Part shown: positions 41,073 to 49,291 of the stretch, piece by piece
How the letters are laid out: each line of letters begins with the position of its first letter
How positions within the stretch are numbered: position 1 is the stretch's first letter
Assembly (NCBI RefSeq): GCF_004795035.1
Contig: NZ_SSBK01000013.1
Coordinates: forward strand, 62,001 to 126,000
Reading direction: 5' to 3'
Length of the DNA stretch: 64,000 nucleotides
Source of the DNA: Streptomyces sp. A0958
GTDB taxonomy: Bacteria > Actinomycetota > Actinomycetes > Streptomycetales > Streptomycetaceae
The notes under the pieces: model-generated
Seen by the model: only the letters and a program-made list of their open reading frames with translations
Told to the model about the DNA's origin: nothing
Database searches by the model: none
Program-made: the position numbers and the translations under genes

Positions 41073-41906
41073 TCAGACGCCCGGCGGCACCCGCGACGGG
41101 CGGCCGTTGCCGCGCGTCAGGGAGTAGCCGAAGACGGCCATGAGCGCGGCGAGGACCCCGCCGCCCGCCGTCCACAGCCAGCGGCTGGTCCACCAGCCGG
41201 AGGACCAGCCGTCCTCGGGCTCACCGGCGAGGGCGGCCGGTGCGGCGGAGGCGTCCGTGTCGTCCGAGGCCTGCTCGGCCGACGACACCCCGGGCACCAG
41301 CGGCTTCGACAGGCTGCCGTCGACGTCGGCGGACCCGCCCTGGTCCTTGGAGGTGACCCGGACCTCGGTGTGCACCGGCAGGCCGAGGTCGGCGGAGGCC
41401 AGGCCGACGACCGTGAGGCGGACGTAATAGCTGCCCGGCAGCGGGTCGTTGGCCCACGGCTCGGCCAGGGCCCGGACGGTGCGCAGCACACAGGTCAGCT
41501 CGACCGAAGCGGCGTCCGCCCCGGCCCTGCCGGTCTGCTTGCCGTACATGCAGGCCTGCCGGCGGCGCAGCCCGTCGTACACGTCGACCTGCCACGTCTG
41601 CGCCCCGTGCCGGGTGGCGCTCTCGGGCAGGGTCACCTTGGCCGTGACCGTGGCGCGCTGCCCGGCGTCGGCCGGGAAGACCCAGTACAGGTAGTCGCCG
41701 GTGGAGGCCCCGGCGGTGGCGGTCTCGTCCTGCTGGAGCGCCGTGGCGGTGCGGAAGGTGGTGCCCGCCTCGGTGGGGCCGGAGCCGTCACCGGACGCGC
41801 TCGGGCTCGGGCTCGCCGAGTCGTCGGCCGCGGCGGCCCCCGCCCCGGTCAGCAGGGCCAGGCCGGTCAGCAGCGCGCCCGCGAGCACGCGTCTCGTACG
41901 GGACAT
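41073..41906 (-). CDS. Secreted, membrane-anchored protein partner of the VWA protein
   Basis: A 277-residue protein of no named family known to me. It has a signal peptide (RVLAGALLTGLALLTGAGAA, cleavage near AAA-DDS) and a short Ser/Pro linker. A beta-rich extracellular domain follows, with FRTATALQQDETATA and DYLYWVFPADAGQRATVTAK, reminiscent of PPC-type domains. A C-terminal helix (TAGGGVLAALMAVFGYSL) and a basic tail complete it. Its ATG shares one base with the stop of the VWA gene (TGATG), so the two are co-translated. Both proteins have the same layout (signal, outer domain, one C-terminal helix) and probably form a complex at the cell surface. Confidence 0.8.
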   Translation of the reverse strand: MSRTRRVLAGALLTGLALLTGAGAAAADDSASPSPSASGDGSGPTEAGTTFRTATALQQDETATAGASTGDYLYWVFPADAGQRATVTAKVTLPESATRHGAQTWQVDVYDGLRRRQACMYGKQTGRAGADAASVELTCVLRTVRALAEPWANDPLPGSYYVRLTVVGLASADLGLPVHTEVRVTSKDQGGSADVDGSLSKPLVPGVSSAEQASDDTDASAAPAALAGEPEDGWSSGWWTSRWLWTAGGGVLAALMAVFGYSLTRGNGRPSRVPPGV

Positions 41907-43171
41907 CAGTTGGTCCTCCAGACAGCGAAGCGCCAGCGCGAGATCCAGCCGATGAGCAGGCCCGCGACCAGCCCGGTCAGGGCGAGCGCGCCAAGCAGCC
42001 ACCAGCCGTGGCCCAAGCCGAACGCCGCGACGTCGGACGCCTCGTCGGGGCCGTCCACCAGGTCGATGGTCAGTTCGATCGGCATGCCGGGGGTGGTCTT
42101 CACCGAGGCAGGGGCCGAGAAGGAGTTGCTGACCTGGAGGCAGACGGTCTCCGCGGTCGACTCGTCGTCGTCCAGCTCGGCCTTCGGGTAGCGCAGCCCG
42201 GACGAGATGGCGTCGGTGCGCCCGGTACCGGACTCGGAGCCGCGCACGATCTCGCGGCCGTGCACGGTGACCGCGCGCAGCAGCGTCCCGTAGTCGTTGT
42301 TGACGGCGCGGTCGGCGAAGACGCTGACGGAGGCGCGCAGTTCCTGGCCGGGGAGCACGTCGACCCGGTACCAGCGGTGCTCGGCGAACTTCTCGCGGTC
42401 GGTGTAGAGGCCCGGCTTCAGCTCGGGGGCGTCCGTGCAGCTGTCGGCGCCCTTGGTGGCGACCGGGGTGACGACGGGCTCCGCGGCCCGGTCCACCAAC
42501 TGCTTCACGCGACCGGAGAGTTCGTCGGTGTGCTGGACGGCGGTGTACGTGCCGCCGGTGGCCTCGGCGATGCAGGTCAGCTGCTGGCGGATCTTCGCGT
42601 TCGGCACCAGGCCGAGGGTGTCGATGACCAGGTGGATGCCGCGCGCCGCGATGTCGCGGGCGACCTCGCACGGGTCGAGCGGGCCGCAGGTGTCCTCGCC
42701 GTCACTGATCAGCACGATCCGGCGGGTGGAGTCGCCGCCGTCCAGGTCGTCGGCCGCGCCCAGCAGGGCGGGGCCGATCGGGGTCCAGCCGGTGGGGGCC
42801 AGCGTGGCGACGGCGGTCTTCGCCTCGGTGCGGTCCAGCGGGCCCACCGGATAGAGCTGCTTGGTGTCCTTGCAGCCCACCTTCCGGTCGTCGCCCGGGT
42901 AGTCGGCACCGAGGGTGCGGATGCCGAGCTGCACCTGCTCGGGCACTGCGTCCAGGACCTCGTTGAACGCCTGCTTCGCCGCCGTCATCCGGGACTGGCC
43001 GTCGATGTCCCGGGTCCGCATGGAGCCGCTGACGTCGAGCACCAGCTCGACCTTGGGGGAGGCTTTGGTGGGGGTTTCATCGGCCGACGCGGGGAGCGCC
43101 GAGCCGAGCCCGGCGGTCAGGGTGGCGAGCAGGATGCCCACCCCGACCGTCAGCCTTCTTCTTATGATCAT
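41906..43171 (-). CDS. Surface von Willebrand factor A domain protein
   Basis: A 421-residue exported protein. The signal peptide VGILLATLTAGLGSALPASA is followed by a VWA domain with an intact metal site: DVSGSM (DxSxS), the Thr in GWTPIGPALLG and Asp in LISDGEDTCGP. After about residue 215 comes a second beta-rich domain with paired Cys, then a C-terminal membrane helix (WWLLGALALTGLVAGLLIGW) and a basic end. Such proteins bind ligands through a divalent metal outside the cell. ATG 43171 has no ribosome-binding site, but TACTAT, a good -10, ends six bases before it, so the mRNA is probably leaderless. It is the first gene of a two-gene operon. Confidence 0.9.
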   Translation of the reverse strand: MIIRRRLTVGVGILLATLTAGLGSALPASADETPTKASPKVELVLDVSGSMRTRDIDGQSRMTAAKQAFNEVLDAVPEQVQLGIRTLGADYPGDDRKVGCKDTKQLYPVGPLDRTEAKTAVATLAPTGWTPIGPALLGAADDLDGGDSTRRIVLISDGEDTCGPLDPCEVARDIAARGIHLVIDTLGLVPNAKIRQQLTCIAEATGGTYTAVQHTDELSGRVKQLVDRAAEPVVTPVATKGADSCTDAPELKPGLYTDREKFAEHRWYRVDVLPGQELRASVSVFADRAVNNDYGTLLRAVTVHGREIVRGSESGTGRTDAISSGLRYPKAELDDDESTAETVCLQVSNSFSAPASVKTTPGMPIELTIDLVDGPDEASDVAAFGLGHGWWLLGALALTGLVAGLLIGWISRWRFAVWRTN

Positions 43172-43201
43172 CGCCGGATAGTAGTGAACATCAGTTCGCT
43201 A
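43172..43201 (-). promoter_or_regulatory. Leaderless promoter and inverted repeat before the VWA gene
   Basis: On the minus strand the -10 hexamer TACTAT (43183-43178) ends six bases before the ATG, placing the transcript start at or next to it. Immediately upstream is a 20-bp imperfect palindrome, TAGTGAAC-ATCA-GTTCGCTA on the plus strand (43182-43201, one mismatch), overlapping the promoter as a repressor site would. Confidence 0.55.
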
Positions 43202-43288
43202 TCCAAAACGGCTGGTTGGGGACGCTCGCGACGGCCGGCCGGGGCCGCCCGCGCGGACGCCGGAAGCGCGGCGACCCCTGACAGCCGG

Positions 43289-44779
43289 TCAGCCGGTGCG
43301 GTCCCCGCCCAGCAGCGGCCCCGACGCCCGTTCCAGCACGGAACCGATCCGCTCCCAGGCCGTCAGATCCCTTTCCACGGCCTCCAGGAGCAGGTCCGCG
43401 CCGGTGTCCCAGCCGGCGGCGACGGCGACCGGGTCCGCACCCGTGGCCGCCGACGCGGCCAGCGCCGCCGCACCCAGGGCGACCAGTTCGCCGGCGCCCG
43501 GCACGGTCACCGGCCGCCCGGACAGGCGCCGTACGGTCTCCACCCACATGCGCCCCTGGGCGCCGCCGCCGATCAGCCGCAGCGGCCGGTCCGCCACCTC
43601 GGGGTCGGCCGGGTCGAGTCCGCAGGCGCGCAGCAGCTCGTCGAGCGCCCGCAGCACGGTGACCACCGCGCCCTCGTAGGCGGCGCCGAGCAGCTGCTGC
43701 GGGGTGGTGTCGTGCCGCAGTCCGGTGAGGAGACCGGCGGCGGTCGGCAGGTCCGGGGTGCGCTCGCCGTCCAGATAGGGGAGGAGAACGGCCTCGCCGC
43801 CGGGCACCGCGTCATCGCGGTCCAGGCCGAGCAGGGCGGCGACCTTGTCCACGGCGAGCGTGCAGTTGAGGGTGCAGGCCAGCGGCAGATACGTACCGTC
43901 CGCCGCCGCGAACCCCGACAGCGCGGATGACGCCGGCCTGGTCCGGGAGGCGGCGAAGACCGTGCCCGAGGTGCCCAGGCTCAGGACCGGGTGGTCGAGG
44001 AGCCCCGCGCCGCCGAGGCCGAGACCGACGGCGGCGCTCATGTTGTCCCCGGTGCCCGCGGCGACGGCGATCCCGGCGGGCAGCCCGAGCGCCTCGGCGG
44101 CCGCCTCCGTCAGCGAACCGGCCCGGGCCCCGCCGCTCGGGGCCACCTCGGGCAGCAGCTCCGGGTCGAGGCCGAGCAGCGCGAGCAGCTCGGGGTCGTA
44201 GGCGTCGGTCGCCGTGGAGTACCAGCAGGTGCCCGACGCGTCGCCGGGGTCGGTGACGGCCCGGCCCGACAGCCGCTCGGTCAGGAAGTCGTGGGGGAGG
44301 CGGATCGCGGCCGCCGCGGCGGCGGTCTCCGGCTCGTTCTCCCGCAGCCACTGCCACTTCGACGCGGTCATCGCGGCCACCGGGACCGACCCGGTGCGCG
44401 CGGTCCAGGCGTCGGCGCCGCCGAGCGCGGCGGTGAGGGCCGCGGCCTGCGGGGCGGATCGGGTGTCGTTCCACAGCAGGGCCGGGCGCAGCGGGCGGCC
44501 CTCGCCGTCGAGGACGACCAGGCCGTGCTGTTGTCCGGCGACCGCGATCCCCGCGATGTCCGTGGCCGCGACGCCACACTCCTTCAGCCCGGCGGCGACC
44601 GCGTCGCGCAGGGCCTGCCACCACACCTCGGGGTCGCTCTCGCGCGCCCCGCCCTCGCCGGTGACGACGTGCGGAGCGCGGCCGACGGCGAGCAGCCGGC
44701 CGGTGGCGGTGTCGACGAACGCCGCCTTGGTGGACTGGGTGGAGCTGTCCACACCGATGACGACGGTATGCGGCGGCAT
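43289..44779 (-). CDS. xylB: Xylulokinase
   Basis: A 496-residue FGGY-family sugar kinase that phosphorylates D-xylulose to xylulose 5-phosphate. ATG 44779 is preferred over 44791 because GAGG stands six bases before it. Domain I opens with VIGVDSSTQSTKAAFVDTAT, where Asp-Ser-Ser-Thr contacts phosphate, and contains GIAVAGQQHGLVVLD, the 'GQMHG'-like substrate strand of XylB. FGGY signatures appear as SLGTSGTVFAASRT and LRLIGGGAQGRMWVETVRRL in domain II. It is transcribed divergently from xylA with a 278-bp regulatory interval, the arrangement known in Streptomyces. It would feed xylose, including that released by the GH31 enzyme, into the pentose-phosphate pathway. Confidence 0.95.
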   Translation of the reverse strand: MPPHTVVIGVDSSTQSTKAAFVDTATGRLLAVGRAPHVVTGEGGARESDPEVWWQALRDAVAAGLKECGVAATDIAGIAVAGQQHGLVVLDGEGRPLRPALLWNDTRSAPQAAALTAALGGADAWTARTGSVPVAAMTASKWQWLRENEPETAAAAAAIRLPHDFLTERLSGRAVTDPGDASGTCWYSTATDAYDPELLALLGLDPELLPEVAPSGGARAGSLTEAAAEALGLPAGIAVAAGTGDNMSAAVGLGLGGAGLLDHPVLSLGTSGTVFAASRTRPASSALSGFAAADGTYLPLACTLNCTLAVDKVAALLGLDRDDAVPGGEAVLLPYLDGERTPDLPTAAGLLTGLRHDTTPQQLLGAAYEGAVVTVLRALDELLRACGLDPADPEVADRPLRLIGGGAQGRMWVETVRRLSGRPVTVPGAGELVALGAAALAASAATGADPVAVAAGWDTGADLLLEAVERDLTAWERIGSVLERASGPLLGGDRTG

Positions 44780-44866
44780 GGCTGACCTCATTCGCTGGCT
44801 CGTGGGTTCCCGGACCGCGGAGAACCGGGCCGCAGGGCAGGTGATCGTGTATTTGATCGTACGGAA

Positions 44867-45004
44867 AACAAATTACGTGATCGAACCCGCCCGGAACAGG
44901 GGCTGTTCCGGTTTTCCGGCGAGCGGCGCGCGGAGGTGATCGCGCCGGGGGCTTTACGGCACACGGGCAGCCCGTGCATGATTAGTCATGACAGTGAACA
45001 AATT
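44867..45004. promoter_or_regulatory. xylB-xylA divergent control region with AT-rich direct repeats
   Basis: Two exact AACAAATT octamers lie at 44867-44874 and 44997-45004. The 14-bp palindrome CATGA-TTAG-TCATG sits at 44977-44990, and TGATCGT occurs repeatedly around 44842-44861. The region is clearly AT-richer than its surroundings. These are candidate sites for the ROK repressor encoded beyond xylA. Which element is bound cannot be decided by eye. Confidence 0.45.
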
Positions 45005-45057
45005 GAGGTTCGGCGCCCGACCGGCTGCGGACCCACGGCCCCGAAGGCGGCACCACC

Positions 45058-46227
45058 ATGACGGAACGCTTCGTACCGACCCCCGAGGACAAGTTCACCT
45101 TCGGTCTGTGGACCGTGGGCTGGCAGGGCCGCGACCCGTTCGGTGACGCGACGCGCACGGCGATCGACCCGGTCGACTCCGTCCAGCGGCTCGCGGAGCT
45201 GGGCGCCTACGGGGTGACCTTCCACGACGACGACCTGATCCCGTTCGGCTCGACGGACTCCGAGCGCGAGGGCATCGTCAAGCGCTTCCGCCAGGCGCTG
45301 GACGCGGCCGGCCTCGTCGTCCCGATGGCGACGACGAACCTCTTCACCCACCCCGTCTTCAAGGACGGCGCCTTCACCGCCAACGACCGCGACGTCCGCC
45401 GCTACGCGCTGCGCAAGACGCTGCGCAACGTCGACCTGGCCGTCGAGCTGGGCGCCACCACCTACGTCGCCTGGGGCGGCCGGGAGGGCTCCGAGTCGGG
45501 CGCGGCCAAGGACATCCGCGTCGCGCTCGACCGCATGAAGGAGGCATTCGACCTGCTGGGCGACTACGTCACCGAGCAGGGTTACGACCTCAAGTTCGCC
45601 ATCGAGCCCAAGCCCAACGAGCCCCGCGGCGACATCCTGCTCCCCACCATCGGCCACGCCCTCGCCTTCATCGAGCGCCTGGAGCGCCCCGAGATGGTGG
45701 GTGTCAACCCGGAGGTCGGCCACGAGCAGATGGCCGGGCTGAACTTCCCGCACGGCATCGCCCAGGCCCTGTGGGCGGGCAAGCTCTTCCACATCGACCT
45801 CAACGGCCAGTCCGGCATCAAGTACGACCAGGACCTCCGCTTCGGCGCCGGCGACCTGCGCCAGGCCTTCTGGCTCGTCGACCTCCTGGAGAACTCCGAC
45901 TACGCCGGCCCGCGCCACTTCGACTTCAAGCCGCCGCGCACCGAGGACTACGACGGCGTCTGGGCCTCGGCCGCGGGCTGCATGCGCAACTACCTGATCC
46001 TCAAGGAGCGCGCCGCGGCCTTCCGCGCCGACCCGGCCGTCCAGGAGGCCCTGCGCGCCTCCCGCCTGGACGAGCTGGCCCAGCGCACCGCCGAGGACGG
46101 CGTGGCGGGGCTGCTCGCCGACCGCTCCGCCTTCGAGGAGTTCGACGTGGACGCGGCGGCTGGGCGCGGCATGGCGTTCGAGGCCCTGGACCAGCTGGCG
46201 ATGGACCACCTGCTCGGCGTCCGCTGA
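45058..46227 (+). CDS. xylA: Xylose isomerase
   Basis: A 389-residue TIM-barrel enzyme converting D-xylose to D-xylulose, nearly identical in pattern to the well-studied Streptomyces glucose isomerases. Conserved pieces include FGLWTVGWQGRDPFGDATR, the catalytic His in VTFHDDDLIPFGS, the Lys/Glu pair in FAIEPKPNEPRGD, metal-binding Glu and His in GVNPEVGHEQMAG, and Asp residues in FHIDLNGQSGIKYDQDLRFG. Its length and short class-I N-terminus match the actinobacterial class. A GAAGG-type site lies about nine bases before the ATG. It forms with xylB a divergent pair and is followed by a hairpin terminator. Confidence 0.98.
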   Translation: MTERFVPTPEDKFTFGLWTVGWQGRDPFGDATRTAIDPVDSVQRLAELGAYGVTFHDDDLIPFGSTDSEREGIVKRFRQALDAAGLVVPMATTNLFTHPVFKDGAFTANDRDVRRYALRKTLRNVDLAVELGATTYVAWGGREGSESGAAKDIRVALDRMKEAFDLLGDYVTEQGYDLKFAIEPKPNEPRGDILLPTIGHALAFIERLERPEMVGVNPEVGHEQMAGLNFPHGIAQALWAGKLFHIDLNGQSGIKYDQDLRFGAGDLRQAFWLVDLLENSDYAGPRHFDFKPPRTEDYDGVWASAAGCMRNYLILKERAAAFRADPAVQEALRASRLDELAQRTAEDGVAGLLADRSAFEEFDVDAAAGRGMAFEALDQLAMDHLLGVR

Positions 46228-46245
46228 TTCTGCGGCGGGACGAAG

Positions 46246-46274
46246 GGGGCGGACGCGCCGTGCGCGTCCGCCCC
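46246..46274 (+). terminator. xylA terminator
   Basis: A 13-bp stem, GGGGCGGACGCGC (46246-46258) with 46262-46274, loop CGT, followed by TCTC, 19 bases after the xylA stop. Confidence 0.88.
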
Positions 46275-46295
46275 TCTCGCGTATTGCCGCGCGCG

Positions 46296-46468
46296 CCGCA
46301 CCTGCTCTCGCGTGCGGCACCCGCTCTGCGCGTACCGCGCCTGCTCTCGCGTGCGGCGCCCGCTCTGCGCGTACCGCGCCTGCTCTCGCGTGCGGCGCCC
46401 GCTCTGCGCGTACCGCACCTGCTCTCGCGTGCGGCACCCGCTCTGCGCGTACCGCACCTGCTCTCGCG
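46296..46468. repeat. 39-bp tandem repeat (about 4.4 copies) between xylA and the ROK gene
   Basis: Four full 39-bp units (from 46296, 46335, 46374 and 46413) and a 17-base partial copy, then decayed copies up to about 46500. The unit starts CCGC(A/G)CCTGCTCTCGCG. Units 1 and 4 share A variants, units 2 and 3 share G variants, which suggests block duplication. Because 39 is a multiple of three, long frames run through on both strands with 13-residue periodicity, but none has a start signal or family match. There is no spacer diversity, so it is not CRISPR. It fills the interval between convergent xylA and the ROK gene. Confidence 0.9.
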
Positions 46469-46535
46469 CACCACCGCGCGTCCGGCGCCCGCTCTCGCGT
46501 ACCTCCGCAGGCCCCGCGCCCCCTACGCGCAGCCC

Positions 46536-47780
46536 TCAGGCCAGCGCGCGGCCCGCGTACGCCACCGGGTCGGCCAGCACGTCCGTCATCACCAGCGCCG
46601 CCGCGCCCCGCGCCGCGTCCCCCGCAACCGACGACGCGCGCAGCCTGCCCCCGCCGGGGGACCACAGCCCGGACACCACCCGGCCGGTCAGCTCCTCGTC
46701 GACGGGCGGCGACAGCCACGGCATCAGGTTCCGGTAGATCCCGCCGAGCACCACGGCGTCCGGGTCCAGCAGGTTGACCGCCCCCGACAGCACCCGCCCC
46801 AGCATCCGGCCGGCCTCCGCCACCGCGGCGACCGCCCGCTCGTCGCCCGCCCGCACCCGCTTCTCCAGCTCGGCGACCGCGAGCCCGCCGCCGCCCCCCT
46901 CGATCCCGGCCGCGCGCAGCAGCGCCGCCTGCCCCGCGTACTGCTCCAGGCAGCCGCGCGAACCGCAGCGGCACTGCGGGCCCCGCGCGTCCACCACCAC
47001 ATGGCCGATCTCCCCGGCGAAGCCGTGCGCCCCGCGCAGCAGCTCGCCGTCGATGACCAGGGCACCGCCCACGCCGATCTCGCCGGTCAAGTAGAGGAAG
47101 CTGCGGACGCGGTCCAGGCCGCCGAACCACAGCTCGGCCAGGGCCGCGAGATTCGCCTCGTTCTCCGAGCGGACCGGCAGCCCCTGGTGACCGGGGCGCT
47201 CGGCGGCCAGCGAGGCGGCGAACAGTTCCTCGGCCGGGACCTGGTTCCAGCCCAGGTTCGGTGCCTGGCGCACCGCGCCGCCCGAGACCAGGCCGGGCAG
47301 GGCCAGGGCCACACCAACCGGGAACAGCTCCTGCTCACGCGCCGAGTCCAGGGTGCGCGCGGCGATCCGGGCCGCCCGCGCCAGCACCTCGGCGGGCGGG
47401 GTGCCCCGGTTGTCGAGATGCTCGGTGAGCCGGACCCGGCCGGTGCCGGCCAGGTCGACGACGCACACCGACACGTAGTCGATGTTGACCTCGACCCCGA
47501 GCCCGGCCGGTCCGGTGCGGGCCGTCTTGAGCGCGGTCCCGGGCCGGCCGGCCTGGCCGCTGAACGTCTTGCCGGACTCGGTGAGGAACCCGCTCTCCAG
47601 CAACTGCTCGACCAGCGAGGACACGGCGGCCCGGGTCAGCCCCACGCGCGCGGCGACACCGGCCCGGGTCGCCTCCCCCTCGCCCTCGTCGCGCACGGCC
47701 CGCAGCACGAGGCTCAGGTTGCTGCGCCGGACGGTGTCCTTGTCGGCCTTGGGCCCCAGCGGTGTGAGGTTGCTCTTCAT
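46536..47780 (-). CDS. ROK-family repressor, probable xylose regulator
   Basis: A 414-residue ROK regulator. ATG 47780 has AGGA five bases upstream. The N-terminal winged helix (about 15-80) includes RRSNLSLVLRAVRDEGEGEA and RVGLTRAAVSSLVEQLLESG. The ROK sugar-kinase-like domain follows, with GEIGVGGALVIDGELLRGAH and the zinc motif GHVVVDARGPQCRCGSRGCL (His and three Cys). Its closeness to xylA, converging on it across the 39-bp repeat, and the usual actinobacterial arrangement suggest that it is the xylose-responsive repressor of xylAB. The ligand is not provable here. ATP-binding residues are partly degenerate, as is usual for regulators of this family. Confidence 0.92.
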   Translation of the reverse strand: MKSNLTPLGPKADKDTVRRSNLSLVLRAVRDEGEGEATRAGVAARVGLTRAAVSSLVEQLLESGFLTESGKTFSGQAGRPGTALKTARTGPAGLGVEVNIDYVSVCVVDLAGTGRVRLTEHLDNRGTPPAEVLARAARIAARTLDSAREQELFPVGVALALPGLVSGGAVRQAPNLGWNQVPAEELFAASLAAERPGHQGLPVRSENEANLAALAELWFGGLDRVRSFLYLTGEIGVGGALVIDGELLRGAHGFAGEIGHVVVDARGPQCRCGSRGCLEQYAGQAALLRAAGIEGGGGGLAVAELEKRVRAGDERAVAAVAEAGRMLGRVLSGAVNLLDPDAVVLGGIYRNLMPWLSPPVDEELTGRVVSGLWSPGGGRLRASSVAGDAARGAAALVMTDVLADPVAYAGRALA

Positions 47781-47893
47781 ATCGGTCCTGAGCCTATGCG
47801 ATTCCGTACGCCAGTACGGGCGCGATCCGGACGAACCGGGCCCCGCCGGACGGCGCGACCCGGTCGCCGTGTCCGCGAAGTCCCGCCCGGCCC

Positions 47894-48559
47894 TCAGGAC
47901 GCGGACGCCCCGCGCTCCTTGAGCATGTCGGCCATGAGCGCGATCTCCGACCGCTGGCCCAGGACCATGCCCGATGCCAGGTTCTTGATCTCCTCGGTGC
48001 CCGCCGACGCGGCGGCCGCCTCGGCCATCTCGGCACCCGCCTTGTGGTGCGCGGTCATCAGCTTCAGGAAGCGCACCTCGGCGTCCTTGCCCTTGGCCGC
48101 CCGCAGGGCGTCCAGCTCGGCGTCGGTCGCCATGCCGGGCATCAGCGCGCCGTCGCCGCGCGGCGTGAAGGCGTGCCCCATCCACGCCATGGGCGGTCCG
48201 GGGGAACTCTTCGCCCGCCCCCACATCTCCAGCCAGCCCAGCATCATGCCGCGCTGGTTGGCCTGGGTGTTGATGATGTCGAACGCGAGCCGGCGCACCG
48301 CCTCGTCCGAGGTGCGGTCCCGGACGATGAACGCCATCTCGACCGCCTGCTGGTGGTGGACCGCCATGTCACGCGCGAACCCCACATCGGCCGAGGAGTC
48401 GGCGGGTGCGGACGCGGGCGCGGAAGCGGACGCCGCCGGGGAGGCGGGCGACGACGTCGAGGGGCGTACGAGCATCAGCGCGACCAGCGCGAGTGCCAGC
48501 AGCAGCACCGCCCCGCCGGCCAGGACCATGGGCCGCGACGTGCGCGGGTCGGATGTCAC
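47894..48559 (-). CDS. DUF305 family exported protein
   Basis: A 221-residue protein with an N-terminal signal-anchor (VLAGGAVLLLALALVALMLV) and a Ser/Ala/Pro linker, then two ferritin-like DUF305 helical repeats. These contain FARDMAVHHQQAVEMAFIVR and FLKLMTAHHKAGAEMAEAAA, each with the His-His pair and Met residues that in this family bind metal, often copper. GTG 48559 overlaps the stop of the DUF3105 gene by GTGA and has GGAGG nine bases upstream. Next to DUF3105 it forms a pair common in Streptomyces. The role is unknown; extracytoplasmic metal handling is a reasonable inference. Confidence 0.9.
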   Translation of the reverse strand: MTSDPRTSRPMVLAGGAVLLLALALVALMLVRPSTSSPASPAASASAPASAPADSSADVGFARDMAVHHQQAVEMAFIVRDRTSDEAVRRLAFDIINTQANQRGMMLGWLEMWGRAKSSPGPPMAWMGHAFTPRGDGALMPGMATDAELDALRAAKGKDAEVRFLKLMTAHHKAGAEMAEAAAASAGTEEIKNLASGMVLGQRSEIALMADMLKERGASAS

Positions 48560-49206
48560 TTGTCGATCCCTCCGGTGCAGGCGGCGCCCGGTTCCGGGGT
48601 CTGCGGGCCCTGCACGTACTTGCTGAAGAACTGCGCGACGCGGGCGTCCGTGGCGCTCTTCACGGTCAGCTGCTTCCCCCAGGCGCTGAGCATCAGCGGC
48701 GCCGCCTGGTCCTCGACGGGGCTCATCAGGGAGTACGGGGTGGCCGACACCCGCTCGGTGAACTTCTTCACGTCGGCGGGGGTCGCCTCGCCGGTGTACG
48801 TCACCCACACCGCGCCGTGCTCCAGCGAGTGGACGGCGTTCTCCTTCGGTATCGCCCCGGTGTAGACGTCACCGTCGCAGTTCATCCACACCGGGTTGTG
48901 GTCGCCGCCGACCGGCGGGTTCATCGGGTAGTCGACCTTCTTCTCCACATGGTTCTGCGTGAGCTTGTCCCAGCTCTTCTCGCCGTCGACGGGCGAGGAC
49001 TTCGCGGCAGCCTCGGCCTTGTCCTGCTCATCGGCGGCGCTCATCAGATAACCGCCCCCGGCGACGAGGCCGGCGACCACGAGGACGCCGACGGTGATCG
49101 TGACGATGCGGGAGCGGCGCTCGCGGGCCCGCTCCTGGCGGCGGGCCTCCTCCAGCTTGGCGCGGCGGGCGGCGGTGGCGGTGTTCTGCTTGTTGGCGGA
49201 AGCCAT
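48556..49206 (-). CDS. DUF3105 family membrane-anchored protein
   Basis: A 216-residue protein. ATG 49206 has GAAGGA six bases upstream. A basic, helical cytoplasmic N-terminus (TAARRAKLEEARRQERARER) is followed by one membrane helix (IVTITVGVLVVAGLVAGGGY) and an external domain with the DUF3105 hallmarks YPMNPPVGGDHNPVWMNCDG and AVHSLEHGAVWVTY, whose His residues may bind metal. Two external Cys remain (in MNCDG and AACTGG). It overlaps the DUF305 gene. The function is unknown, but persistent pairing suggests a joint role outside the membrane. Confidence 0.9.
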   Translation of the reverse strand: MASANKQNTATAARRAKLEEARRQERARERRSRIVTITVGVLVVAGLVAGGGYLMSAADEQDKAEAAAKSSPVDGEKSWDKLTQNHVEKKVDYPMNPPVGGDHNPVWMNCDGDVYTGAIPKENAVHSLEHGAVWVTYTGEATPADVKKFTERVSATPYSLMSPVEDQAAPLMLSAWGKQLTVKSATDARVAQFFSKYVQGPQTPEPGAACTGGIDK

Positions 49207-49291
49207 GACGGGTCCTTCGGTTCCTCGGATCGGCAAGACGGACGGCGTGCGGGGGAGCCCCGGACACGGGCACGGGAGATCCCCGGCCGTC

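Noticed and set aside
46296..46500. 39-bp array considered as a CRISPR
   Set aside because: Units are directly adjacent with no unique spacers, vary internally, and no cas genes are present.
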